Positions 51,746 through 61,362 of a DNA stretch of 64,000 bases are shown piece after piece. The DNA is from Bathynomus jamesi. Lineage: Eukaryota > Arthropoda > Malacostraca > Isopoda > Cirolanidae. The stretch is from assembly GCA_023014485.1 (NCBI GenBank), contig JAJOZX010000925.1:249001-313000 (forward strand). The letters are read 5' to 3'. Position 1 is the first letter of the stretch, and every line of letters starts with the position of its first letter. The notes beneath the pieces are model-generated. The model was given only the letters and a program-made list of their open reading frames with translations. It was not told the origin of the DNA and ran no database searches. The position numbers and the translations under genes are program-made.

Positions 51746-52715
51746 GTGATGGTAGGGAAGTGCGAAGAAATTCGAAAAAAGATTTCACAAACCAGACCTA
51801 CAGACAAAACAATTCACCAGCTGGTCAATGAATTTAAAAGAACACGATCTGTTCATGATGAGGCAAGATCTGGACGTCCACGTACCTCTCATGAAAATGT
51901 CCAATTGATAAGAGATGCCTTTGAAACAAATCCAAGAATGTCAACTCGCACAGCGTCACGTGCACTGAACATACCAAAAACGACTGTTCTAACGATTTTA
52001 AAACCAACATTAAAAAAAGAAAAGTTACCATATTCAAGTGCTACAGGAGTTACACAAAGAGGATTGTCCAAGACGAGCCACCATGTGCGCAGAATTGATT
52101 GAAAAATTCATACCGAAAACTTATTAAACCACATTCTCTTCAGCGATGAGGCGACATTCCACACATGCGGAAAGGTTAATTGACATAATTGCCGTATCTG
52201 GGCTAGTGAAAAACCAACCGAGTTCTCCGAATGGGAGATTCTCATAAAGTTAATGTCTGGTTGGGTATGACAAGATCAAAGTATTACGGACGGTTTTTCT
52301 TTGCAGAAGCTACGGTAACAGGACCAATTTATCTTGACATGCTTCAGCAGTTTCTTGAACCCCAGCTTCGTTTGATGGCATTCTCGACACTGTTGTCTTT
52401 CAACAAGATGGGGCTCCATGTCACTATGCAAACATCGTTCGGGCGTACCTTGATGAGCTCTTACCAAATCGGTGGATTGGACGTGGCCGAAACAGGCCCT
52501 GGGCAGCAAACGATCTCCGGATTTAACACCATTAGACTTCTTTGCGTGGGGTTTTATAAAGTCTGAGGTTTACAAAAAAGCTTTACAGACCCACAGAATC
52601 TGCGAACCCGCACTGTCGCGGCAGTCGCTAAAATAACCCCAGAGATACTTGAGAATGTGTTCCACAATGCAATGGACAGATCTGAGTGCTCACGTCGAAT
52701 CTTAGACCTAGGCTA
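51746..52715 (+). pseudogene. Mariner transposase (DUF4817-type), decayed
   Basis: 51746-52102 is the DNA-binding half: KTIHQLVNEFKRTRSVHDEA, RSGRPRTS (linker/AT-hook), MSTRTASRALNIPKTTV (second helix-turn-helix). Then, with frameshifts and stops, HILFSDEATFHTCGKVN (first Asp), a broken FQQDGAP-type box near 52400, and RSPDLTPLDFFAWGF (third Asp, near 52520). Clearly inactive. Confidence 0.85.
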
Positions 52716-52807
52716 AAGTAATTATACATCTAATTATGTTACTACATTTATATCCTAAAATACTATTATTTCAGGAAAATAGATAGGGGCTTTTGGACCA
52801 CCTTGTA

Positions 52808-53663
52808 CAGAAGGGTAAGTGAGGCCTAATCAAATTTATAATATTCATATAAAACTTATAAATTTAAAGTATTAGAGTGAATTCTTACATTTTTCAAAGT
52901 TCACAAGTGAAAAAGTTTGTTAAAGGGACAAAACTCTTTAAAATTCAAATGTTTAATTAATAAATACTAACTCAAAATCGCGATACAACCTATTCTTATT
53001 ACAATAGAGGGTAAGCACTGCAGTCTAAATTTGAGACCAAATGGGTCTTCCGAGTTCCGACTATTTCCGAGGTTGGGTAACTACAAAACTTGTTAAATGT
53101 CGAGTTCAGTATAAGAGAAATTATGTGGAGGGCAACGCAGAGAGAAAAGTTTTTGAGTCAATTTCCTAGTCACTCCGTAAAGTTAGTTAAATTACTATGC
53201 TACTACTAGTCATTCACATAAGTTTACAAAAAAATATCAAAATCATTAGTCGATCAACTACCTTTACTCGTGCTAAATTATCCATATTTCTTTCCGCGTT
53301 GAACTAGTGAATTTATTCGTTAAATGGAGTTATATCGGGTGGCTAGAATTTTTTTTTTTTTTTTTTTTTCCATTTTTCTCTGAAACAAGCGAGTCCCAGG
53401 TCGATCTCCCTGGGAAAAACTAATAGATTGTACATAGGCTATATTTTCTTGAATGGAAACACTTTTCGGTCTACCACTTCCAGCTTTCCTTTTAGTCGAT
53501 CACGTTTCTTAAATTTTCTTCATCAATCTATTCACTGATCTTTAGTTTCAATTTCTTCTACGAAATTCTTTCATGATTCTTTCACCAACCCATCCTTTCT
53601 CGGTGAAACGTTTCAATTATTGCCTCGTTATTTATGCTGTAAACCATAATTTACAGTTTAAGC
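52808..53663. other. No gene recognised; poly-T at 53350-53369
   Basis: AT-rich DNA without recognisable coding or repeat structure. Confidence 0.5.
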
Positions 53664-54702
53664 TATCAAATTATCGGGTAAGTAATGTTACATTATAAGT
53701 AATATTCTGTTGCATTGCTAAACTCGCGTCGTGTTTGCGCGCGTTTCTGTGTATATTTTGTGGAAAACTCAAATTTTTGTGTTTATACGCGTTACTTCTC
53801 AGTCTAAGTGGAGTTTGATCGCGTTAACAATCTTCGTTTATTTCACCCTTACGGATAAGATGGAGGTGTCAGAGGAGCGGATTAGGCATATAATGCTTTA
53901 TGAGTTTAGAAAAGGAAATAACGCGACTGCAGCCGCAAAAAAATATTCAGGATATTTATTGGGAGGAAGCTTTAAATATAAGGAAATGTCAACGATGGTT
54001 CCGGAAGTTTAGGTCTGGTGACTATAGCTTAACTGATGAAGCACGCGCGGGCCAACCTGTTGAGTTCAATGTAACCTTCTGATAGCTACACTCGAAGAAA
54101 ATTCTGCTATAACTGTTGAAGAACTTGCCCAGCGACTAAATTCGTCCGATTCCACAGTTCATCGCCACCCGCAACGACTGGGGAAAGTGTCGAAACTTGG
54201 GAAGTGGGTTCCCAATACGTTGTTACCAGACAACTGTAGAGATCGCGTAAACATTTGCTCTTCATTGCATTCTCGGCAACTTCAAGCACCGTTTCTGAAC
54301 CGACTCATTACTGGGGATGAAAAATAGATGCTTTATCGCAATGTTAAACATCATCGGCGGTGGGTTAGTGCTGGGGAATCTGCTACACCACAGTCAAGAG
54401 GACATCCGCACCCAAGGAAGGTTTTGCTGCGCGTTCGGTGGGATATTCAAGGAGTGGTTTATTTTGAATTGTTGCACCCCAATCAAACCATTACAGCTGA
54501 AGTCTACTGTCAGCAACTTCAAAGATTGAGCGCTGCATCGCAAATAAAACGTCCTTCTTTGGCCAATCGCGAGGGTGTTGTGTTTCAACAGGACAATGCG
54601 CGTCCTCATACTGCTCGAATCACCACTGCCAAAATTGAACAGCTTGGTTGGGAAAAGATTCCACATCCTCCGTATTCATCAGACCTTACACCATCAGATT
54701 AC

Positions 54703-55321
54703 CAAAGCTGGGCACAAACCGTTAATCCGTTAATCGTTAATTAACGAAGTTAACTTTTTCGTTAACGATTTAACTTTTAAGTTAACTTTGAAAATCATTA
54801 TAGGACTAATTAACTTCCGTTACATTTAACTTCCGTTAACTCAAGTCCGTTAACCCAAAAAAATTCATAAATAAACGTTTAAAAGTTTCTATTATTTTCA
54901 ACTCCAAGGACTTGCTGACAGATGCTGCCTTCTTGGGTGAGCAAGTGTTGGTGGACTTGTTCATCAAGTTCAACACAGCCATCCCCTCCAGTGCTGCAGT
55001 GGAGCGTTTGTTCTCTATGGGCAAGGACATCCTGAGGGCCAAGAGATCATCCCTGTCTGATGAAAACTTTGATATGCTAATTTTCATGAAGGGCAACATG
55101 CATCTCATGGACAAAATGGAGAACGAGAAGAGGGAAAATTAAATTATATATATATTGTGTTTTTCATTTTTTTTATAATAAAAGTTAACGTTAACGGTTT
55201 ATCGGTAACTTCCGTTACATGTTTAACGAATTAACGGATTAACGGTTAACGAAGTTAACTTTTTGGTTAACGAATTAGCGGTTAACGAAGTTAACTTTTT
55301 GGTTAACGGTGCCCACCACTG
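54703..55321 (+). mobile_element. Short hAT with GTTAAC iterons, TSD CAGATTAC/CAGATTGC
   Basis: Ends CAAAGCTGGGCAC and, mirrored, CAGTGGTGGGCAC. Both subterminal regions are GTTAACG / CGTTAA repeats. The 8-bp flanks at 54695-54702 and 55322-55329 differ at one base. It retains only an hATC fragment. Confidence 0.92.
54912..55142 (+). pseudogene. hATC dimerisation domain fragment
   Basis: 76 codons: FIKFNTAIPSSAAVERLFSM, DILRAKRSSLSDENFDMLIF, MKGNMHLM. This is the conserved hAT C-terminal dimerisation region only; the rest of the transposase is gone. Its sequence is close to that at 3611-3841. Confidence 0.85.
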
Positions 55322-55587
55322 CAGATTGCCACCTATTCAGAAGTCTTCAAAACTATCTTGACGGGAAAGAACTTGAAAGTTTCGAGGGTATCAACATTGC
55401 CCTCTCCGAGTTTTTTGCTTCTAAACCGAAGGAATTTTATCAACATGGAATTGAAATGCTCGTAGAGAGGTGGCAGATAGTCATAAAAAGTGAAGGAAAA
55501 TATATACGTGATTAAAATTTATTTTGATGTAGTTTTATTTGGAAATAAAGGTAAAAAAAAACGACATTATTATAGGATGACCTGATA

Positions 55588-56440
55588 CATACCTACACCC
55601 CTTGACACTTTGACACACACACTAATTATCACTAAAATAAATTCAACTGGGGCAACTGAAAGTGGTAGTTGTCGACACACGAATAAAAAAAATCTTTCCA
55701 CCCGATTTCATAATCTTGTTTTCAGTGATTTATATTTTTGCTTCTTTCACTCCTGAAAAAGTATAGCGGGTAGAATTCTTAAATTTTTATGGAATGTTAC
55801 TAAATAATTGAAGTTACTGTATACTGAACCAAAATTTCGTGATTGTAAAGTTTATATTTTTGGAGTTACTGGACTTTAATTATCGGGACGTTTTTTCAAC
55901 GACACGATACATGAAACTAGTCAACTGAACAAGATCACAAACCGATGAAAAATCATTCAACTTTTCAACAATATCTGGCTAATACATTTAACTAGTAATA
56001 AAAAACTGTATCCGACTACTCTAACATATTTCATACGAGTAACCTGACTATTGGTATCAATATAGAAACGGTGCATCGACTAGTAACTAAGATTTACTGC
56101 CATATTACCCGATCACCTTACTTTTAAGGAAATGTAATGCATCTGACTACCCTTACATATTTCACGAAAGTAATCTGACCATGTGCGTATATATAAAATG
56201 TACGAATATTTCAATTATCCATCTAGTATGAAAAATAGTAGTACAAGTGTAACCAAATAACAATTTAATGTGCTAATGGTAAGGTAATTTGGCACTTATT
56301 ATGTTTGATATAATAATTCGTGCATTTCTTCTCGAAGTTTTCAAACGAGTTTACAACTTTGACGGTTTTTGTAAATATTAAAGTAATTTGCCGATTCTGG
56401 CTTAAAAGGATACATTTCTCATTGAATATCATTGTGCAAA
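55588..56440. other. AT-rich DNA with scattered short motifs
   Basis: Loose repeats such as TACATATTTCA and CTAGTAACTAAG / AGTCAACTG occur through 55900-56200 and again at 57000-57240, suggesting one decayed repeat interrupted by the MITE and SINE between. No gene. Confidence 0.5.
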
Positions 56441-56695
56441 TATGAGGCGTCCGGAGTAGGAGTGACGAAGCCGCCATGTTCGAAAATCCGTTTTCTGTAT
56501 CACCATTTTCTTCTGGCCTTTGTCTATGCAGTGAATAATAAACACTTACTGATACTTCGTCACTAATGCCTCTGAAATTTAATTTCAGAGGCATTAGTGA
56601 CGAAGTCATAGACAAAGGCCAAAAGAAAATGGTGATACAGAAAACGGATTTTCGAGCATATGGTGGCTTCGTCACTCCTACTCCGGACGCCTCGT
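56441..56695. mobile_element. Foldback MITE, two arms of about 120 bp
   Basis: Left arm GAGGCGTCCGGAGTAGGAG ... TTCTGTATCACCATTTTC and right arm its mirror, meeting at AATTTAATTTCAGAGGCATT (about 56578). The whole 255 bp can fold on itself apart from about 30 bp present only on the left arm. No TSD resolved. Confidence 0.85.
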
Positions 56696-56797
56696 ATGAT
56701 GTACCACATTTATAAATAAAACCATTACGTCACTTACCTTGGCCAAGTGGTAGTACGTTCGTCCTTTTATACTTCTCATTTATATTAGACACTGTTT

Positions 56798-56995
56798 ACG
56801 GCCCCAAGTATCTCAGTGGTTGCGATGGCGGACTCCGGGCTGTGTGGCGTTGGTTCGCTCAGGCCACTGGCATTGGATGGAATCGAGTTAGCCGCTTACT
56901 CTGTTTCCGCTCTGGCTTAGGTGACCCTTGGGGTACACTCGCCCCTACCTCGTGGGGAAATGTGCTACTTGGATGTTACCCGGTTATTAGACTCT
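56798..56995 (+). mobile_element. tRNA-derived SINE
   Basis: Head CGGCCCCAAGTATCTCAGTGG (box A region) with box B GTTGGTTCGCTC, then a body GAATCGAGTTAGCCGCTTAC, GGTGACCCTTGGGG, GTGGGGAAATGTGC, CTTGGATGTTACCC. The body recurs, more decayed, at 60081-60185. Not a canonical tRNA. Confidence 0.72.
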
Positions 56996-57818
56996 GTTTC
57001 TAGTCTATGTACTACAGTATATAGTTAACCTGCATAAAACTAGTTAACCACAAAATGAAGCTAGTCAACTGATTTAAAAATAGAACGAGCAATTAGTCAT
57101 TTGACGCGTTTAAAAAAAAATTTAATAAATCAATTTATCGTCGAGTGAAAGCCCCGCCCCGTTCGTCCCAAGACTAAATTAACTACTTCAGTTTTAATGA
57201 CTAGTTACGATTCTTTATGGTCAAGTAACTCGCAAGCTCAATTTTGAAACTGGATGAATCTGTTCACCTGGTTAACATAGTCTTGCGGCATAAAAAAATT
57301 TCAGTGCAGTGTGAGATACAGCAGACTTTTGAGTTAATCTCCTTTTCTGCATATATTGTACAATTTAAATTTATTTTTTCGTACGAAAATGACACTAATC
57401 GCAAAGGGTTGCCAAAGCCCTTATTTCAAAATATTTTTTACGCCAGTTATTTAAGTTGGTCAGGTTGGGTCAAACTCGATGTAGCTAGTTTAGGTTTACA
57501 TAAAGTTCATTTATTAGCGATGCAGCCTGAGATCCTGGGACCGGTCGAGAATCCAAATATGCTGATTATCAAACAATTAAATCATAAATTGTACCAAAAA
57601 CGTGTTATTAGGTCTGCAACTGCAAGAACTTCATAGTTTAGATACAGTAATACACTTTTCAAATGCATATCGAATGACATCAATCAAGAGACGGCAAAAA
57701 CATGGGGTAGTAGGGGGGGGGGGGGGGAAACTGAGCTACCTCAATAATTTCCAGAATGGTGTAAAAAAAAACCAACAGAATCGTAGTAAAATATATATTA
57801 TATTTTATATATTATATA
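56996..57818. other. No gene recognised; poly-G at 57711-57727
   Basis: The 130-codon frame at 57244-57636 has no domain I can recognise. A G-run and TA-rich tract precede the next hAT. Confidence 0.5.
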
Positions 57819-58739
57819 CAGACATGGGCAGTAAATACTTTAGATGTATTTCAATAATAAGTACATTACTTGAAAATAAAAGTAATTAAATACTAAATAA
57901 AATTCAGGTTTTCAGAAAGCATTTAAATACTAAATACATTACTCCTAAAATGTATTTAAATACATTTTAAATACAATTTAGATACTTTTCAAAAAGCGCA
58001 TAAAAGCACTATCATCAGCTTAGAGTCAAATAAAATCGAGAAGTCGCAGAAGTAGACCTGCAAATGTTTTGTGGCACAGAAAACACAAAGTCTTCACTTT
58101 ACTACCATCTTTGGAAGTTATTCGGAAATATTTTCCATCAAAAAGTGGGTGCAGGTGTGATTCGCTATTTTTATTTTCACTTCCACCATCAACAACTTCT
58201 ATTTTACCTTCTTTTCCACCACTTCCACTTGCTGCAGTCATGTTACAAATGTTGTCCTCGTCTAATATGATCAATACTTATTCAATAGGCTAAGGCTAAT
58301 TGCACAGTTAGGGCTGAACTTTACACAATCACATATGACGATGCCTCAGGATAGACTGCCGGCTGCAGCACTGCAGCTGTGAGTCTGTGACAATCGCCAC
58401 TAGAGCAGGCTGGAAGTTCCATTTTTCGAGGTGCTTCCAGAAAGTTCCAGCTTGCTGAGCCTGGAACTTTATGGAAGCACAAGCATCTTGAAAAATGTTT
58501 CACTGTGTTCTGTGGTACCAGTTAAATACTGGGTGGTTAGTACTGTACATCCTCGCAAAATTGAACAGTTCACAAAAGAGTATTTTAAAAATTTATTTAA
58601 AAACAGGTATTTACAAATACTAAATACATTTCGAAAGTATTTAAATACGTAATTAAATATACTCTCCAAAAAGTATTCATAAATACATGTATTTAAATAC
58701 ATATTTAAGTATTTTCAAATACATTACTGCCCATGTCTG
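57819..58739 (-). mobile_element. hAT deletion derivative with AAATAC iterons, TSD ATTATATA
   Basis: Identical ends CAGACATGGGCAGTAA mirrored on both sides. Exact 8-bp TSD ATTATATA at 57811-57818 and 58740-58747. Both subterminal regions consist of AAATACATTT / GTATTTAAATAC repeats. On the minus strand it retains the first coding exon only (58274-58026). Confidence 0.95.
58026..58274 (-). pseudogene. BED-finger first exon of a hAT transposase
   Basis: 82 codons on the minus strand: a Gly/Glu-rich start (GSGGKEGKIEVVDGG), then HPLFDGKYFRITSKDGSKVK and TLCFLCHKTFAG, the start of a BED-type zinc finger (CxxC present, distal His pair missing). The rest of the transposase is deleted. After TFAG the sequence runs straight into subterminal DNA. 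Confidence 0.7.
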
Positions 58740-58779
58740 ATTATATATATATACACATATAAAATAATTAATGATGGGG

Positions 58780-60080
58780 TTGTTTAACCTCCATCGCAAC
58801 ACCGAAGGTCATATGACGAAGGGGACCTACAGCTTTACGTGGGATCCGAAACGGATAGCTACATAATCTGGGTGCGGAGGACGGCCTCCAATCCAGTGTT
58901 GGCAAAGGTGTTTTAACGGGCTTGGATAAAACCTGGTAAAATCTCCTGATAAAAACCTGGTTAAACGATGGGGTAAAACCCTGTTAAAACCCTGTCAAAA
59001 CTTGAAAGCACTACTTTGATTCTTTGAAGAAGTAATTAAATTTATACAGAAAAATTTGTATTCCAAGTCGAAAAAAGCATTCGCCTGAGGTAGTATTCAG
59101 TTAGTCGAACATAAAAAATACACGCTAGGTTAGGTTTGCCTAGGTTTGGTTTGGGTAGAACCCTGTGGCTTTTACTGATGTTTGTCAGTAGAGAAGCACT
59201 GGTGAGCAAGGTGCACCCAAAAAACGATGTTACCTCTGTTGTAAATCCAGCTTTTATATTTATAGTAATTTCACTTTTCATTAATTAATGTCATATTCAT
59301 GTTTTTAACAACAAATAACTTATATATTTCATTCTGATTTCTGGGGTTGTCTGGGGATAGGCTAGGTGGGATTTAGCCTACTGGGGACTGCAAACTGGGA
59401 AACTCGTTTCCCTTAACTTCACATATAAGTCGCAGGGTGATTTTAGGAGACATTTTCCAGGAAAAAAGTGTCTTATATCATGGTATAAAATATGGGTAAA
59501 TCTGAATTTCACGTTAAACCCGTCCGTACCTCTCTTCCGAATTCCCTCGCCACCCTGCTTCATAGTTTTCCAGGAAGCAACCCTGGAGCCAACAGTGGTG
59601 GGAGGGTTAACGAGACATTGGTCGGACTCTCCCGGAGAGAAAACACCCTCACCGGAGCGAGAAGGAAAGCGATAGGGCGTACAATATCCAAACACTAAAG
59701 CATTTCCCATGGCTGGAGAATACAGGTTAGGCATGACCTACGAACATACCCATTAGGAGAACCAAATATCCAGGGAGGATAGAAACGAAAAACCAGCAGC
59801 AGGGGGTGTGGTTGATGACCGTAACACATCGTAGGCCAGAAGTCGTAAGGCCTCTGGGTGGAAAGTATGATTCCTCGAATTAACATGTAGCCCTGATCTG
59901 ATCGTTCATTAGGCGATCATTAGGTTTTACCAGGGTTTTACCAGCGTTTGGATAAAACCCTGGTAAACCCCACCCAACCCTGCTCCAATCCAACTACTAC
60001 CCAGACACAATGTCGCATAACTTCGCTGATCTCCAGGAAGCGGTGTTACAACACTGGCGGCCACGACGTAGCCCAGAGTT
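58780..60080 (-). mobile_element. 5S rRNA-derived SINE, split by a hAT
   Basis: Minus strand. Head side 60080-59991: GAGATCAGCGAAGTTATGCG and GGGTAGTAGTTGGATTGGAG, matching the conserved 3' half of 5S rRNA including the internal promoter. Beyond the hAT insert (58894-59982) it continues GGAGGCCGTCCTCCGCACCC, AGCTGTAGGTCCCC, CGGTGTTGCGATGGAGG. 5S-headed SINEs are the SINE3 class. Confidence 0.82.
58894..59982. mobile_element. hAT-type non-autonomous element, TSD CTCCAATC
   Basis: Ends CAGTGTTGG and, mirrored, CAGGGTTGG. Exact 8-bp TSD CTCCAATC at 58886-58893 and 59983-59990. Subterminal GGTAAAACC / ACCAGGGTTTTATCC repeats. No transposase is recognised in the 1.09-kb body. Its removal restores the 5S SINE. 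Confidence 0.92.
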
Positions 60081-60185
60081 TGAATTGAGTTAGTAGCTTA
60101 CCCCGTTAATGCTCGGGCTAAAGGTGACCCTTGAGGCAAACTTACTCTCATGTCGTTGGAAAATGAGTTTCCTGGATGTTACCTT
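60081..60185 (+). mobile_element. tRNA-SINE body remnant
   Basis: TTGAATTGAGTTAGTAGCTTAC, AAGGTGACCCTTGAGG, GGAAAATGAGTTTCCTGGATG parallels the SINE body at 56880-56985. The tRNA head is missing; the 5S-SINE takes its place on the left. Confidence 0.65.
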
Positions 60186-60189
60186 ACAT

Positions 60190-60415
60190 ATACTGTACAT
60201 ATGGTTACGTCGTAGCCAATGTCTAACACCGATTCTCGTTGATCAGCGAAGTTAAGCGACACCGAGTTGAATAATAGTTGGATGGGAAACTTTCCTCCCC
60301 GCCAGACTATGTAGCGACCCGTGGTTCGGATCCCACGTAAAGCTGTAGGTCCCCTCCGTCATATGACCTTAGATGCTGCGAAAGAGGTTAAGAAACCCCA
60401 TCATTATTACCTTTA
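60190..60415 (+). mobile_element. 5S rRNA-derived SINE, most complete copy
   Basis: Plus strand: GTTACGTCGTAGCCAATG, CACCGATTCTCGTTGATCAG, CGAAGTTAAGCGACACCG, GTTGGATGGGAAAC (5S box C region), then a tail GACCCGTGGTTCGGATCCC, AGCTGTAGGTCCCCTCCG and a 3' end near CCCCATCATTATTAC. The 5S-like part covers about 100 of the usual 120 nt with mismatches, so it is a SINE head, not a functional 5S gene. Confidence 0.85.
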
Positions 60416-60459
60416 TATATACACACACAGTATAAAATATATATATATTTTTTTTAATT

Positions 60460-60632
60460 GGGGTTGTTTAACCTCCTTCGCAACATCTAAGGTCATATGA
60501 CGGAGGGGACCTACAGCTTTACGTGGGATCCGAACCACGGATCGCTACATAATCTGGGCGCGGAGGACGGTCTCCCATCCAATTACTACCCAGACCAATG
60601 TCGCTTAACTTCGCTGATCTCCGGGAAGCGAT
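60460..60632 (-). mobile_element. 5S rRNA-derived SINE, truncated
   Basis: Minus strand: CGCTTCCCGGAGATCAGCG, AAGTTAAGCGACATTGG, GGGTAGTAATTGGATGGGAG, then the same tail as the neighbouring copy. The 5' third of the 5S head is missing; a (TA)n tract begins at the break point. Confidence 0.85.
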
Positions 60633-60645
60633 ATATATATATATA

Positions 60646-60701
<56 letters not shown>

Positions 60702-60715
60702 TGTATATATATATA

Positions 60716-60768
<53 letters not shown>
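60632..60768. repeat. Long (TA)n microsatellite with ACTGTA interruptions
   Basis: About 137 bp of TA with three ACTGTA breaks. All long frames reported here are artefacts of TA repeats. Confidence 0.95.
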
Positions 60769-60770
<2 letters not shown>

Positions 60771-61049
60771 CGCAAGGTGGTTCTAAGTTCGTACTCTTGA
60801 GTGCTCTTTGTTTGTACGTGCTTGCCAGGAGGTTTCACGTGCGCCCTCCCGGCCCTAACACCCAAGGATGATGGGGCTCGACCTTGCAGTCCTTGGTCTT
60901 TTTCCACTTCGACTGTCCCCTCCACCCTTTCTTTTTCCTCTGTCTTTCCTCTCACTTTTTCTTTGTTTTTCCGCCGAGATATGCCCTTTTAAATAGAGGC
61001 GAATCGGTTCTTCCCGAACTTTAAAAAAAAAAAAAAAAAAAATTTTTAA

Positions 61050-61093
<44 letters not shown>
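60769..61093. other. No gene; poly-A and (GT)n at the right
   Basis: CT-rich DNA, then poly-A (61022-61041) and (GT)n (61052-61091). Confidence 0.6.
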
Positions 61094-61094
<1 letters not shown>

Positions 61095-61362
61095 AGGGAA
61101 TCTGTGTAACTAGGGCTTTCATGAAATCCCTAAAATGTTCAGGGATTCCACGTAAAGTACTTTCGTGATATTTTCGTTACACCTACGGGAAAATTATTGA
61201 ATGCACGGTTAGGTCAGGTCAACTATAGTATATGCCCTTGACGATTGGATAAAGTCGTGATATTTTTGTTAAAACTAACGAAAATATCAAGACTTAACCT
61301 TACATGAAATCCCAGAACATTTTAGGGATTTCATGAAATCCCAAGTTACACAGATTCCCTAT
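61094..61362. mobile_element. MITE with AGGGAATCTGTGTAAC ends
   Basis: TIRs of about 55 bp: AGGGAATCTGTGTAACTAGG and, mirrored, AGGGAATCTGTGTAACTTGG, both continuing into TTTCATGAAATCCCTAAAAT. Internal TTTCATGAAATCCC repeats. TSD not certain. Confidence 0.82.

Larger units (their letters stand above)
48998..52805 (+). mobile_element. Mariner element split by a nested TIR element
   Basis: TIRs of about 35 bp: CAGGGTGGTCCAAAAGTCCC and, mirrored, CAAGGTGGTCCAAAAGCCCC, each continuing TATCTATTTT.CTGAAATAAT. TA flanks at 48996-48997 and 52806-52807. The original element is about 1.14 kb; the rest is the nested unit at 49070-51734, inserted in the 5' leader just before the transposase. Confidence 0.92.
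53861..55515 (+). pseudogene. DD34D mariner transposase, frameshifted and interrupted
   Basis: Start MEVSEERIRHIMLYEFRKG at 53861. Helix-turn-helix region NATAAAKNIQDIYWEEALNI across a frameshift, WFRKFRSGDYSLTDEARAG, ITVEELAQRLNSSDSTV. First box RLITGDEK (stop follows). WVSAGESATPQSRGHPHPRK. Second box VVFQQDNARPHTARITT (Asp). Third box YSSDLTPSDY (54690 region), where the hAT is inserted; the reading continues after it as CHLFRSLQNYLDGKELESF and VERWQIVIKSEGKYI, ending at 55515. The normal mariner C-terminus is otherwise complete. Confidence 0.9.
53666..55585 (+). mobile_element. DD34D mariner split by a hAT
   Basis: TIRs: TCAAATTATCGGGTAAGTAATG and, mirrored, TCAGGTCATCCTATAATAATG, of the common TCAGGTxxTCCCATAAGTAATG type. 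TA at 53664-53665 and 55586-55587. The transposase gene is frameshifted and is interrupted at 54703-55321 by a hAT. Confidence 0.88.

Noticed and set aside
57244..57636. 130-codon open frame as a host gene
   Set aside because: No recognisable domain or codon signal, no splice structure evident, and it lies between repeats.
60200..60310. Possible 5S rRNA gene
   Set aside because: Only part of 5S is kept, with mismatches, and a SINE tail is attached; three partial copies lie in both orientations.
60497..60955. Frames rich in Ile-Tyr repeats (also at 10432, 12358, 12360, 15796, 46288, 46457)
   Set aside because: Translations of (TA)n microsatellites flanked by SINE sequence.
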